From an uncultured Prevotellaceae bacterium (GTDB taxonomy: Bacteria > Bacteroidota > Bacteroidia > Bacteroidales > Bacteroidaceae): a DNA stretch of 56,908 nt. The stretch is taken from contig CACWOS010000034.1 in assembly GCA_902762565.1 (NCBI GenBank), positions 1 through 56,908 of the forward strand, given 5' to 3'. The notes under the pieces are model-generated. The model was given only the letters and a program-made list of their open reading frames with translations, was not told where the DNA came from and searched no databases. Both the position numbers and the translations under genes were made by a program. This document shows positions 46,340 to 55,297 of this stretch, piece after piece; position 1 is the first letter of the stretch, and each line of letters begins with the position of its first letter.

Positions 46340-47719
46340 ATGACACTGATTAAATCTATTTCTGGTATCCGCGGTACTATCGGCGGAGCTACGGGTGATA
46401 CCCTGAATCCTTTGGATATTGTTAAGTTTACAACGGCCTATGCCACCTTTATTCCCCGTAAGACGGGAAAGATAGTGGTTGGTCGTGATGGTCGTATATC
46501 TGGCCCAATGGTTCGTGACGTAGTTTGCGGCACATTGGTGGGCATGGGTTTTGACGTAATTGATATTGGCTATGCCACGACACCTACCACAGAGCTGGCC
46601 GTTCGTATGAGTGAGGCTGATGGTGGTATTATCATTACTGCCTCTCATAATCCTCGTCAATGGAATGCTCTGAAGTTATTAAATAATGAGGGCGAATTCC
46701 TGACAGCTGCAGATGGTAACAAGGTGTTGGAGATTGCAGAGAAAGAAGACTTTAACTATGCAGATGTTGACAAACTTGGACATGTCATCGTAGATAACAG
46801 CTTTGATGACCGTCATATTCAGTCGGTTGCCGATTTACGTTTGGTAGATGTTGACGCTATTCGTAAGGCCCGCTTTACAGTGTGTGTCGACAGCATCAAC
46901 AGCGTTGGTGGTATTATTCTGCCTAAGCTGCTTGAGCGTTTGGGCGTAGGCTATACCTTCCTTAATCGTGACGTAACAGGTGATTTCGCTCACAACCCAG
47001 AACCCTTGGAGAAGAATTTGCAGGGTATTATGAAGGAGATGAGTACTGGCAAGTATAATCTGGGTATTGTCGTCGATCCTGACGTTGACCGTCTGGCATT
47101 TATCTGTGAGGACGGAAAGATATTTGGCGAGGAATATACGTTGGTTTCTGTTGCTGACTATGTGCTGTCGCAGACTCCAGGTAATACTGTTAGCAACCTT
47201 AGCTCGACGCGTGCACTGCGTGATGTCACCCAGAAGCGTGGTGGCACTTATACAGCTGCTGCTGTCGGCGAGGTGAACGTTACTACCAAGATGAAAGAGG
47301 TAAATGCTGTCATCGGCGGAGAAGGCAATGGTGGCGTCATATATCCTGAGAGCCATTATGGCCGTGATGCCTTGGTGGGTATTGCCCTCTTCCTGACTTC
47401 ACTGGCTAAGAAGGGCTGCAAGGTGAGCGAGCTTCGTAGACAGTTCCCAGATTATCAGATAGCCAAGAACCGTATCGACCTTACACCAGAGACCGATGTC
47501 GATGCTATCTTGGTAAAGGTGAAGGAGATGTTTGCCAAGGATCCTGAGGCTCAAGTCAACGATATTGATGGCGTAAAGATTGATTTCCCCGATCGTTGGG
47601 TACATCTGCGTAAGTCGAACACAGAGCCTATTATCCGTGTGTATAGCGAGGCTAGCACGATGGAACAGGCTGATGAGTTGGGCAAGCGCCTCATGCAGGT
47701 AGTTTACGACATGCAATAA
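46340..47719 (+). CDS. glmM: Phosphoglucosamine mutase
   Basis: A 459-aa alpha-D-phosphohexomutase that makes glucosamine-1-phosphate for UDP-GlcNAc and cell wall. It starts SISGIRGTIGG, has the phosphoserine loop ITASHNPRQWNALKLL, the metal-binding DPDVDRLAFI, GEGNGGVI, and the phosphate-binding RKSNTEPIIRVYSEA. Close in layout to the GlmM/phosphomannomutase enzymes of Bacteroidetes; a phosphoglucomutase role cannot be ruled out. Confidence 0.9.
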   Translation: MTLIKSISGIRGTIGGATGDTLNPLDIVKFTTAYATFIPRKTGKIVVGRDGRISGPMVRDVVCGTLVGMGFDVIDIGYATTPTTELAVRMSEADGGIIITASHNPRQWNALKLLNNEGEFLTAADGNKVLEIAEKEDFNYADVDKLGHVIVDNSFDDRHIQSVADLRLVDVDAIRKARFTVCVDSINSVGGIILPKLLERLGVGYTFLNRDVTGDFAHNPEPLEKNLQGIMKEMSTGKYNLGIVVDPDVDRLAFICEDGKIFGEEYTLVSVADYVLSQTPGNTVSNLSSTRALRDVTQKRGGTYTAAAVGEVNVTTKMKEVNAVIGGEGNGGVIYPESHYGRDALVGIALFLTSLAKKGCKVSELRRQFPDYQIAKNRIDLTPETDVDAILVKVKEMFAKDPEAQVNDIDGVKIDFPDRWVHLRKSNTEPIIRVYSEASTMEQADELGKRLMQVVYDMQ

Positions 47720-47737
47720 ATTAATTCGTTGAGCTTA

Positions 47738-47785
47738 CGTTATGATGTCATAACGAAAAAATAAGGAGGCTTATTCGGCCTCCTT
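47738..47785 (-). terminator. Hairpins between glmM and the 387-aa gene
   Basis: AAGGAGGC (47763-47770) pairs with GCCTCCTT (47778-47785); on the minus strand the stem is followed by TTATTTTTT, so it ends the minus-strand gene whose stop lies in the loop. A second stem, CGTTATGA/TCATAACG (47738-47755), lies beside it on the glmM side. Confidence 0.75.
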
Positions 47786-48934
47786 ATATATTATGTCCTT
47801 AACAAGAATCTTTTGTTGCCCATCCTTGAAAGTGATGACTAGCTTGCTAATTCGCAGGCCTGTTACCATGGGTGGAACGGGATTCGTGTCGTCATCCCAC
47901 GACCAGGACTTGGTTTCGAGCATCTCTACAGGGCCGGTCGCCTTAAGCTTGATGACTTTCTTGACGTTTTCTGCGGGGTCAAGAATGTTGCAGAATATGT
48001 CAATACTCTTTATGGTCTTCTTGTTGGTATTGGTGTACGAGAAGTCAAAGATAAGACGATCCTCCTGGAAGTCGTAGCCGGTACTCTCCACGTAGCCGAA
48101 GGGAGCCTTAGAAGCGATGGACTCTGCATAGGCAGCATAAGACTTTTCGTTTTCTGCCTTCGCATATTCCGGTGAAAGGTAGGTGTGACTGGACAGACTG
48201 TCGCGGAACATCTTGACATGGTAGTTGTATTTCAACTCGTTCTTCAACCGTGGATTATACTGACTGACATGTAGTTTCTTATAGGAAGCCCCCATGATAC
48301 CAGTGGCATTCTCTACATAATAGATGGTATCATTGATGATACCTTCACAATATACGATATCCTCAAAGGTGTGGTGTCTGCAAAGTATGCACTCCAACTC
48401 CAGTTTATTCATAGGCAGATCGTGCCAGTTGTGGGTTTGGCGGTACTTCTGGTCGACGGCTTTTTGGAAAGCCCGTTGGATAGAGTCCTGACGAATCTTC
48501 TCCAAAGAGTCATTTCTAACCTTCTCAACTGAATCACGCAGATGGCGTGTACGAGCGGCATTGAGTGATTCATAGCGCTCTTCAAGCATCTGATTGACAC
48601 GCATCACCTCTGCATCAATCATCTTCTCGTCGATGAAGGGGGCCAACTTGCTTTGCTTGTATATTTTTGCATGTTCCTTGTTGAGTACGACGACATAGTT
48701 GCCTCTCTCTGTCTGTACATACAGGTTCGACGATTTCTTGTCGAAGGCATACATTGATGTGACTTTGTCAACCTTGTCAACGAGGGCACCTTCCTTCTTA
48801 TGATAGTAGCCTTTGCTATCCATCTCATATTCTAACAACATCTTGCGGACAAGTGAGTTCGAATTGTCGAACTGTGCCAAGCAACTGATGCTTGTCAGAA
48901 TAAGCATACAAGTCAATAATCTTCTCTTTATCAT
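47771..48934 (-). CDS. Exported protein of unknown function
   Basis: A 387-aa protein with a signal peptide (MIKRRLLTCMLILTSISCLAQ). The middle (about 110-190) is charged and likely coiled coil (MLEERYESLNAARTRHLRDS, VEKVRNDSLEKIRQDSIQRA). The C-terminal part has beta-type strands (DRLIFDFSYTNTNKKTIKSI, GLRISKLVITFKDGQQKILV). No family is recognised. The start at 48934 is set by the signal peptide. It begins 22 bp after the PorT-like gene, so the two probably form an operon of envelope proteins. Confidence 0.8.
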   Translation of the reverse strand: MIKRRLLTCMLILTSISCLAQFDNSNSLVRKMLLEYEMDSKGYYHKKEGALVDKVDKVTSMYAFDKKSSNLYVQTERGNYVVVLNKEHAKIYKQSKLAPFIDEKMIDAEVMRVNQMLEERYESLNAARTRHLRDSVEKVRNDSLEKIRQDSIQRAFQKAVDQKYRQTHNWHDLPMNKLELECILCRHHTFEDIVYCEGIINDTIYYVENATGIMGASYKKLHVSQYNPRLKNELKYNYHVKMFRDSLSSHTYLSPEYAKAENEKSYAAYAESIASKAPFGYVESTGYDFQEDRLIFDFSYTNTNKKTIKSIDIFCNILDPAENVKKVIKLKATGPVEMLETKSWSWDDDTNPVPPMVTGLRISKLVITFKDGQQKILVKDIIYKEAE

Positions 48935-48956
48935 TGTTATAGGGTTGTGTTTATCG

Positions 48957-49628
48957 TCAGAAATTGACGCCAACGTTAATGAAGAAGTTCTGGTTGCGGG
49001 CACTTGCGAAATCGTCATCGCAGATGTTGGCTATACCGAAGTCGAAGCCTATTTCGGCGTAGACCATCTGATATTCGGCACCACAGCCAAAGCGCAGACC
49101 ACCGTCGAAACGATTGTAATCATCGAACGAGTCGTAGGAGTGCTTGTCTTCGTAAAGCTTGGTCTTGCCGCCGATGCCAAGTGCGAAATAGCCTCCGAGG
49201 AAGGGCTGAACGTAGAAATCGTCAGCTACGTCGAATTCGTACTTGAAGACGATGGGGGCTTTCAAATACATGAGACGCGTGGTCTTTTTCTGGGAAGCTC
49301 TGATTTCCTTTTTGTCCTTGTCGAAAAGATAATTATTGTCTTTGCCACCCATTTCTGAATAGAATGCACCAATCTCAAGCCACAATGGTGTGCTGTTGGC
49401 CAATTGCAGTCCGTAGACGCCACCGAGAGCGAGACCTGCGTAGCTGTTCATGTCGAGACCAACGGTACTGCTGTTGATAGAGGCCACGTTAAGTCCCAGA
49501 CGTACACCGTAGTACTGCTCTACGTTACTATGATTGAAACGATTCCTTGTCTTGCGACTGCCATCAAACTGTGCGAAGGTAGGCATGGCAATGGCAATAG
49601 CCATCATTAAGGTAAATAATTTCTTCAT
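48957..49628 (-). CDS. PorT-family outer-membrane beta-barrel protein
   Basis: A 223-aa protein with signal peptide MKKLFTLMMAIAIAMPTFAQ and an eight-strand-like barrel (YYGVRLGLNVASI, YGLQLANSTPLWLEIGAFY, LKAPIVFKYEFDVADDFYVQPFLGGYFALGIGG, ending NFFINVGVNF with a C-terminal aromatic). Such proteins are common surface barrels of Bacteroidetes. It leads a two-gene operon. Confidence 0.85.
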   Translation of the reverse strand: MKKLFTLMMAIAIAMPTFAQFDGSRKTRNRFNHSNVEQYYGVRLGLNVASINSSTVGLDMNSYAGLALGGVYGLQLANSTPLWLEIGAFYSEMGGKDNNYLFDKDKKEIRASQKKTTRLMYLKAPIVFKYEFDVADDFYVQPFLGGYFALGIGGKTKLYEDKHSYDSFDDYNRFDGGLRFGCGAEYQMVYAEIGFDFGIANICDDDFASARNQNFFINVGVNF

Positions 49629-49660
49629 TGTCTATATCATATTGTTTGGTTTCGTGCATG

Positions 49661-49668
49661 CAAAGGTA
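49661..49668 (-). promoter_or_regulatory. -7 element for the PorT-like operon
   Basis: TACCTTTG (minus), 32 bp before the ATG. Confidence 0.55.
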
Positions 49669-49688
49669 CGAATTAGCAAGGAAAAAGC

Positions 49689-49730
49689 AAAGGGAAAACC
49701 CTAAAAAGATTCAGGATTTTCCCTTTTTTT
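49689..49730 (-). terminator. Terminator after the aldehyde dehydrogenase gene
   Basis: AAAGGGAAAA (49689-49698) pairs with TTTTCCCTTT (49717-49726), with CCT/AGG inside. T-rich sequence follows on both strands. Confidence 0.75.
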
Positions 49731-49746
49731 GTTGAAATGCTATGTT

Positions 49747-51186
49747 TTACTCGTAGTGAGTGTCGAGATAAGTAACATGGGTGACGAGGTATTCCTCGAT
49801 ACCATGCTTACCATCGGCACCACCGATACCCGACTTCTTGACGCCAGCGTGGAAGCCCTGCATGGCCTCGAAGTGCTCGCGGTTGATGTAGGTCTCGCCG
49901 AATTCCAATTCACGAGCTACGCGGGTAGCTGTGTCGATGTCCTTGGTGAATACAGAAGAAGCCAAACCGTATTCGCAATCGTTAGCCCAAGCAATGGCCT
50001 GGTCGATGCCGTCGAACTCTACCAATGGAATGACTGGGCCGAAAGTCTCCTCGTGGATGATGTCCATATTCTGTGTGCAGTTGTCAAGTACGGTGGCTGC
50101 ATAGAAGTAACCCTTGTCACCAACACGGTGTCCACCACAAAGGAGTTTGGCACCCTGCTTGATGGCACGTTCCACTTTCTCGGTGACACTCTCCAATGCA
50201 CGAGCCTCTACCAACGGACCCATGTCGACGGTATGATCCTTGCAAACGTCGCCAACCTTTACTGCCTCCATCTTCTTAACCAGAATCTTGGTGAACTCAG
50301 CCTTTACGGCTTTGTCGACATAGACGCGCTCTGCATTATTACAAATCTGACCGTTATTGCCGATACGGCTGTCGACAATCCATTGGGCAGCTTTCTCCAA
50401 GTCGGCATCCTTGCAAACGATGGCAGGAGCCTTACCTCCCAATTCCAGGCTTACCTTCGTGATGTTCTTTGATGCAGCAGCCATGATGCTTTCACCAGCT
50501 CCTACAGAACCCGTCACGCTGACAATGTCAATCTTGGGTGAACCAGCCATCTCGTTACCAATGACGCTTCCCTTACCTGTTACGATATTGATGACACCCT
50601 TGGGCAGGCCGACCTTGTCGACAACCTCGCCGAATACGGTGCAGTTCTCTGGGGTGAGCTGTGAAGGCTTGATGACGATGGTACAACCGGCAATCAGCGC
50701 AGCACCAGCCTTACGGGCAATCAGGAAGAAGGGGAAGTTCCAAGGCAAAATACCAGCAACTACACCGATAGGCTTCTTGGTCAGGAAAATAGTCTCGTTG
50801 GGACGGTCGCTGGGAATAATCTCACCCTCGATATGGCGGGCGAACGAAGCCATGTAGTCGAAGTATTCGGCTGTCACGTCTACCTCGATGGTAGCCCATG
50901 TAATGGTCTTACCCTGCTCGCGCATGATGATGTCGATGAACTCTTCGCGACGCTCACGGATGCCGTTGGCCAACTTCTTTAACCAGGCGGCACGCTCAAT
51001 GGCGGGTGTCTTGCCCCATGCCTTTTGGGCTGCTTTGGCAGCATCCAACGCACGGTTCACATCCTCGATGGTGCCATTGGGCTGACGAGAGATGACTTCT
51101 TCTGTTGAGGGGTTTAACACATCAATCCACTGGCCGTCTGATGCTTCGCAGAACTGGCCGTTAATGTACATTTTCAAGTCTTTCAT
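49747..51186 (-). CDS. aldA: NAD-dependent aldehyde dehydrogenase (AldA-like)
   Basis: A 479-aa enzyme oxidising small aldehydes (lactaldehyde or glycolaldehyde) to acids. Motifs: GILPWNFPFFL (NAD site), VTGSVGAGESIM, the catalytic Glu in LELGGKAPAIV and the catalytic Cys in GNNGQICNNAERV, ending EEYLVTHVTYLDTHYE. The start at 51186 (MKDLKMYINGQF) is the family start; an upstream ATG would add 15 atypical residues. It could belong to fucose or rhamnose breakdown, but no such genes are adjacent. Confidence 0.9.
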   Translation of the reverse strand: MKDLKMYINGQFCEASDGQWIDVLNPSTEEVISRQPNGTIEDVNRALDAAKAAQKAWGKTPAIERAAWLKKLANGIRERREEFIDIIMREQGKTITWATIEVDVTAEYFDYMASFARHIEGEIIPSDRPNETIFLTKKPIGVVAGILPWNFPFFLIARKAGAALIAGCTIVIKPSQLTPENCTVFGEVVDKVGLPKGVINIVTGKGSVIGNEMAGSPKIDIVSVTGSVGAGESIMAAASKNITKVSLELGGKAPAIVCKDADLEKAAQWIVDSRIGNNGQICNNAERVYVDKAVKAEFTKILVKKMEAVKVGDVCKDHTVDMGPLVEARALESVTEKVERAIKQGAKLLCGGHRVGDKGYFYAATVLDNCTQNMDIIHEETFGPVIPLVEFDGIDQAIAWANDCEYGLASSVFTKDIDTATRVARELEFGETYINREHFEAMQGFHAGVKKSGIGGADGKHGIEEYLVTHVTYLDTHYE

Positions 51187-51228
51187 AACGTGTATTGCTT
51201 TAGTAGTTAAGATAAAAAATTTGTTGGG

Positions 51229-51236
51229 CAAATTTA
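51229..51236 (-). promoter_or_regulatory. -7 element for aldA
   Basis: TAAATTTG (minus), 42 bp before the ATG. Confidence 0.45.
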
Positions 51237-51328
51237 GTAAAAAAAATAGATATCACCATCGGCAGTCCGTTTTTTTTATGATTTCTTAAATGTATTGTTG
51301 ATTCAATATATAATTTATTAAAAAATAA

Positions 51329-51359
51329 TTGCTTTTATCAGTATTAATTCGTATATTTG
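51329..51359 (+). promoter_or_regulatory. Esterase promoter, TTG-N20-TATATTTG
   Basis: TTG at 51329-51331, 20 bp, TATATTTG at 51352-51359. Confidence 0.65.
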
Positions 51360-51390
51360 CACTCAGTAATATATAATATAAAGGTATACG

Positions 51391-52800
51391 ATGAAACATG
51401 CAAACGGTTTTTGCCAGGTTCGGCTAATGATGACGCTGATGCTGCTCATGCTTGTAGCAGGCACCAAAGCGCAGACGGCACGTCAATTCACACTCAACCT
51501 GACGAATGACGGTAAGGCACAGATGGTGTGCTTTCTGCCGCAGACACCATCGGGTAAGGCTATCGTGGGTGTCCCAGGTGGTGGCTATTCGGTGTTGTCT
51601 AACACCCATGAAGGTACGCTGGCTGCCGATTGGATGAACCAACAGGGCATTGCCTATTTTGTTGTGAACTACCGTTTGCCGGATGGCGACCGTACCAAGC
51701 CCATCAGTGATGTGGAGAACGGCATCCGTATTGTACGCGACTCTGCAAAGGTATGGGGTATTAATCCGCATGACGTAGGTATTATGGGCTTCTCGGCAGG
51801 TGGTCACTTGTCATCGGTCATCTCTACGCATTCGCCTTTCGAGGTGCGCCCTGATTTCTCCATTTTGTTCTATCCTGTCATTTCAATGGACGAACGCGTC
51901 AGTCACAAGTGGTCATGTCGCAACTTCCTGGGCGAGGAGGGACAGAAGGATCCTGCACTGGTGCGTGAGTTCTCTACCAATAAAGCCGTCAAGCGTCATC
52001 TGACACCGCCAGCCTTGATTATTTCTGCCAGCGACGATCGGCTCGTACCTTTTGTTACCAATGGATTGGAATATTATAAGGCCATGCGTAATGCAGGAAA
52101 CGAGTGTGCCATGTATGTTTATCCTACGGGCGATCATGGTTTCGGATTTGGCACTTGGTTCAAGTATCACGACCAGCTACTGACAGATATTGCCACTTGG
52201 CTCAAGGCTCGTCAGACGCCCAAGATTGATGCCGTCCGTGTGGCATGTGTCGGTAATAGTATCACTGATGGTCATGGCATTGATATGGCTTCGGCATACG
52301 GCTATCCTGCCGAGTTGCAGAAGATATTGGGCAATGACTATTGGGTGAAGAATTTTGGGGTGAGTGGCCGTACGATGCTCAAAAAGGGCGATCAGCCTTA
52401 TATGATAGAAAAGGCTTGGGCGGACGCACAGGCTTTTAAGCCCGACGTAGTCGTTATCAAACTAGGTACTAACGATTCGAAACCCCAGAATTGGCAGTAT
52501 AAGAAGGAGTTCCAGAAGGACTTGGAGCAGATGATTCAGACACTTCGCCCTGCCCGCATCCTCCTTTGTACCCCCGTCCCTGCACTCAAGTCGTCTTGGG
52601 ACATAAGCGAATCTGTTATTGCCAACGAAATCATTCCCATCCAACGGAAGATTGCCAAGAAATACGGCTTGCAGGTTGTCGACCTGCACACGCTCTTTAC
52701 TGGCGACGGTGCTGGGATGCTTGATGATGGTATCCATCCCGATGGCAAAGGGGTACGCCGTATGGCGGAAATCATAGCTGACGCGATAAAAACAAAATAG
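51391..52800 (+). CDS. Two-domain secreted esterase: alpha/beta hydrolase plus SGNH hydrolase
   Basis: A 469-aa exported protein (signal MMTLMLLMLVAGTKAQ). Residues about 30-270 are an alpha/beta hydrolase of the BD-FAE type: VPGGGYSVLS (oxyanion loop), GFSAGGH with Ser about 135, SASDDRLVP with Asp and GDHGFGFG with His. Residues about 282-469 are an SGNH hydrolase: GNSITDG with Ser about 290, GVSGRT, GTNDSKP and DGIHPDG. Both catalytic sets are complete. It probably removes acetyl or other esters from plant polysaccharide. The GH3 gene is 20 kb away. Confidence 0.88.
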   Translation: MKHANGFCQVRLMMTLMLLMLVAGTKAQTARQFTLNLTNDGKAQMVCFLPQTPSGKAIVGVPGGGYSVLSNTHEGTLAADWMNQQGIAYFVVNYRLPDGDRTKPISDVENGIRIVRDSAKVWGINPHDVGIMGFSAGGHLSSVISTHSPFEVRPDFSILFYPVISMDERVSHKWSCRNFLGEEGQKDPALVREFSTNKAVKRHLTPPALIISASDDRLVPFVTNGLEYYKAMRNAGNECAMYVYPTGDHGFGFGTWFKYHDQLLTDIATWLKARQTPKIDAVRVACVGNSITDGHGIDMASAYGYPAELQKILGNDYWVKNFGVSGRTMLKKGDQPYMIEKAWADAQAFKPDVVVIKLGTNDSKPQNWQYKKEFQKDLEQMIQTLRPARILLCTPVPALKSSWDISESVIANEIIPIQRKIAKKYGLQVVDLHTLFTGDGAGMLDDGIHPDGKGVRRMAEIIADAIKTK

Positions 52801-52822
52801 TACTAATCCTTTAAAGAATCCA

Positions 52823-53449
52823 ATGACTATGAACAAAGAAGACAAATTTGTAATTACCATCAGCCGCCAGTTCGGTACGGGCGGTCATGAGATTGGAGCA
52901 GAGTTGGCACGCAGGCTAGGTGTCAAGTTGCTCGACAAGCAGATATTGAACGAGGTGGCAGCACGCATCAATGCCGTTGAGGAGGCCGTCGAGAAAATCG
53001 AGGCTCGCAACCCGCTGTGGCGCGATGACTTTACCAACTTCTATCGTACCTACATGGCTAATGCCGAGTACAACGGTCAGGAACAGGACCAAACCAGTCA
53101 TACGTTGTTCCGTGCGCAGGCCGATGCCATTCGTCGCATCGCTTCTGAGGAATCGTGTGTCATTGTCGGTCGTTGTGGATTTGACATCTTTGCCGACCAT
53201 CCCAACGCATTGAAGATTTTCGTCCATTCCAACCTCGACTGCCGTAAGCGTCGCATTGCCGAGAAGTATGACATCAGCGAACACGATGCTGCTGCCATGA
53301 TAGTCGACAACGACTACAGCCGTGAACTCTACACGAAGACCTACACAGGCCGTGAGTGGAAAGATGCCACCAACTACGACATCTCGCTCGATGTCCGCAA
53401 GTTTGGCGTCAATGGTGCTGTCGACTTCCTCATGAACTGCATTGAGTAA
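52823..53449 (+). CDS. Cytidylate kinase-like family protein
   Basis: A 208-aa P-loop-type kinase fold: FVITISRQFGTGGHEIGAELARRLGVKLLDKQIL at the start, VIVGRCGFDIFADHPNALKIFVHS (core strand), CRKRRIAEKYDISEHDAAAMI and a C-terminal YDISLDVRKFGVNGAVDFL. Members are annotated as cytidylate-kinase-like; the substrate is unproven. It starts 22 bp after the esterase; an ATG two codons in is equally possible. Confidence 0.85.
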   Translation: MTMNKEDKFVITISRQFGTGGHEIGAELARRLGVKLLDKQILNEVAARINAVEEAVEKIEARNPLWRDDFTNFYRTYMANAEYNGQEQDQTSHTLFRAQADAIRRIASEESCVIVGRCGFDIFADHPNALKIFVHSNLDCRKRRIAEKYDISEHDAAAMIVDNDYSRELYTKTYTGREWKDATNYDISLDVRKFGVNGAVDFLMNCIE

Positions 53450-53500
53450 GATGAAAAAGGCGTTGATTTTGACGGCAGCGGCATTTAAGAAAAGAACAAT

Positions 53501-53528
53501 CAAGGAGGCTAACTTTGCCTCCTTGTTT
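53501..53528. terminator. Terminator between the kinase-like and TSCPD genes
   Basis: CAAGGAGGC (53501-53509) and GCCTCCTTG (53517-53525) form a perfect 9-bp stem with a 7-nt loop and T5 on the plus strand. It separates two convergent genes. Confidence 0.85.
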
Positions 53529-53798
53529 TTATTCTGCCGTCACGTTCTTCAGTTGTTCAAGTGCCCTGCACAGCTGGTCAGGGCATGATGTTCCTTTCAT
53601 ACCACAGCGAATACCGTTCAGTCTGGGTAGCACGTCGTCGATGTGCTGTCCGCGCACCAGTTGGCTGATGCCCTGCAGGTTACCGTTACATCCGCCAATA
53701 AAGAACACCTGCTGTATCACGTTGTTCTCGTCGGCAGTCACGTCAATCATTTTCGAGCACGTTCCGCTCGTTTCGTACATAACATGTTTCGTCTTCAT
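53529..53798 (-). CDS. TSCPD domain protein
   Basis: An 89-aa protein ending RCGMKGTSCPDQLCRAL, which contains the TSCPD motif (residues about 72-76) also seen in ribonucleotide reductase tails. It begins MKTKHVMYETSGTCSKMIDV, has IGGCNGNLQGIS in the middle, and fits the small stand-alone family with conserved cysteines. The function is unknown. It is convergent with the kinase-like gene. Confidence 0.85.
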   Translation of the reverse strand: MKTKHVMYETSGTCSKMIDVTADENNVIQQVFFIGGCNGNLQGISQLVRGQHIDDVLPRLNGIRCGMKGTSCPDQLCRALEQLKNVTAE

Positions 53799-53814
53799 CG
53801 TCTTGATTTTTGTG

Positions 53815-53822
53815 CAAAATTA
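53815..53822 (-). promoter_or_regulatory. -7 element for the TSCPD gene
   Basis: TAATTTTG (minus), 16 bp before the ATG. Confidence 0.45.
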
Positions 53823-53865
53823 CGAATATATCTTTATTCCCACAAGTATTATGCGTTTTTTTTCG

Positions 53866-53873
53866 TATCTTTG
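53866..53873 (+). promoter_or_regulatory. -7 element for the acid phosphatase gene
   Basis: TATCTTTG, 29 bp before the ATG. A T-rich run lies where -33 would be expected. Confidence 0.5.
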
Positions 53874-53902
53874 CACCCGAAAAGTGATAAAGATTAGAGG
53901 AT

Positions 53903-55297
53903 ATGAATAAATGTTTCTTCATGATAGCAGGTGCCATGATGGCTGCTACAAGCCTGCAGGCTCAGACGGAGCGCTCCAATGACTTTAAGGCGAAGTATGA
54001 ATTGAAAGAGGTGGTGGTGATGAGCCGCCACAATATCCGTTCGCCACTGACATCGGGTGGTGCTGCCTATATGCGAGTGACACCTTACGAATGGTTTAAG
54101 TGGACATCGCCCAGCAGCCAGCTGTCGCAGCGTGGTGGTGTGCTCGAGACGGAGATGGGCCAGTTCTTCCGTAAATGGGTGGTCAGCGCAGGACTGTTGC
54201 CTGACAACTATCGTCCAGTGGACGACGAAGTACTGTTCTATGCCAATTCGCGCCAGCGCACGTTCACCACAGCGAAATACTTCTCAGCAGGTTTCCTGCC
54301 CTTTGCCAACGTGGAGATTCAGCATAAGTACGACGAGGACAAGATGGATCCTGTGTTCAAGGCCCAGTTCACGAAAATGAACAATGAGTATCGTCAGCAG
54401 ATCCTAGCTGAAATGAAGTCTTTGCATGGTGGTCCGGAGGCTTGGATGCAGAGCGTGCAGCCCACACTGACGCTGATGGAGGAGGTGATTGATATGGCTC
54501 ATTCGCCTGCTGCCGCCAATGATACCGTGCATTTCCGCTTCGACGATACGCAATACCAGTTGGAAAAGGGCGACGAGCCGAAGTTGTCTGGTGGCTTCAA
54601 GCTGGCCTACAGCGTGTCGGATGCCCTTGTGCTACAGTGCTATGAGAGTGAAAATATGGCTGCCTTCGGTCATGAACTGACTGAGGAGCAATGGCGTGAT
54701 ATTTGTCGTGTTAAGGAGGTGCACGACGGTCTGCTGTACGCCACTCACAGCGCTGCCGTTAACCTGGCTTATCCGCTGGTGAGCCGCATTCGCGAGGAAC
54801 TCGCCAACGGAAACCGTAAGTTCACCTTTCTCTGTGGTCACGATGTCAACCTCACATCTATCAGTGCGGCTTTGCGCCTGAACCTTCCTGAGACGGAACA
54901 GGCTTTGGAAGTGCGCACACCCATCGGCTCGAAGCTCGTTTTCGAGAAATGGAGCGACGGCAGTGAAGACTATGTCGCCATCAATCTGGTCTATCCGAAA
55001 TACCGTCAGATGCATGCCCGTACGTTACTCTCGCTTGAAGAGCCACCAATGGTTCAGACGGTCACCATCGAAGGGTTGACAGCCAACAGCGATGGTCTCT
55101 ATCGTCTGGCCGACCTCGATGCCCGTATGGCTGGGGCGATGGCCGAATACGATGCCATCGAGGATGTTCCAACAGCCGTGTCCTCTCCAGCGCGCACCGT
55201 CACCAGTGAAGGCCATTCTTATATGCTGAATGGAACACCAGCGAATGCTTCTACTCGTGGTGTTGTGATTAGAAACGATAAAAAGGTCATTTTTTGA
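53903..55297 (+). CDS. Histidine acid phosphatase, exported
   Basis: A 464-aa secreted phosphatase with signal MNKCFFMIAGAMMAATSLQAQ. The catalytic motif is MSRHNIRSPL (about 41-49): the phosphorylated His is present, but the family's RHGxRxP has Asn in place of Gly. The proton-donor HD pair is at about 313-314 (CGHDVNLTS). The last 80 residues form an added domain ending in LNGTPANASTRGVVIRN, a C-terminal pattern common on Prevotella surface proteins. It could act on glucose-1-phosphate or phytate-like phosphate esters. Confidence 0.88.
   Translation: MNKCFFMIAGAMMAATSLQAQTERSNDFKAKYELKEVVVMSRHNIRSPLTSGGAAYMRVTPYEWFKWTSPSSQLSQRGGVLETEMGQFFRKWVVSAGLLPDNYRPVDDEVLFYANSRQRTFTTAKYFSAGFLPFANVEIQHKYDEDKMDPVFKAQFTKMNNEYRQQILAEMKSLHGGPEAWMQSVQPTLTLMEEVIDMAHSPAAANDTVHFRFDDTQYQLEKGDEPKLSGGFKLAYSVSDALVLQCYESENMAAFGHELTEEQWRDICRVKEVHDGLLYATHSAAVNLAYPLVSRIREELANGNRKFTFLCGHDVNLTSISAALRLNLPETEQALEVRTPIGSKLVFEKWSDGSEDYVAINLVYPKYRQMHARTLLSLEEPPMVQTVTIEGLTANSDGLYRLADLDARMAGAMAEYDAIEDVPTAVSSPARTVTSEGHSYMLNGTPANASTRGVVIRNDKKVIF

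Noticed and set aside
53451-53590. Short plus-strand frame starting MKKALILTAAAF
   Set aside because: It looks like a signal peptide at first, but it crosses the terminator and reads into the antisense of the TSCPD gene.
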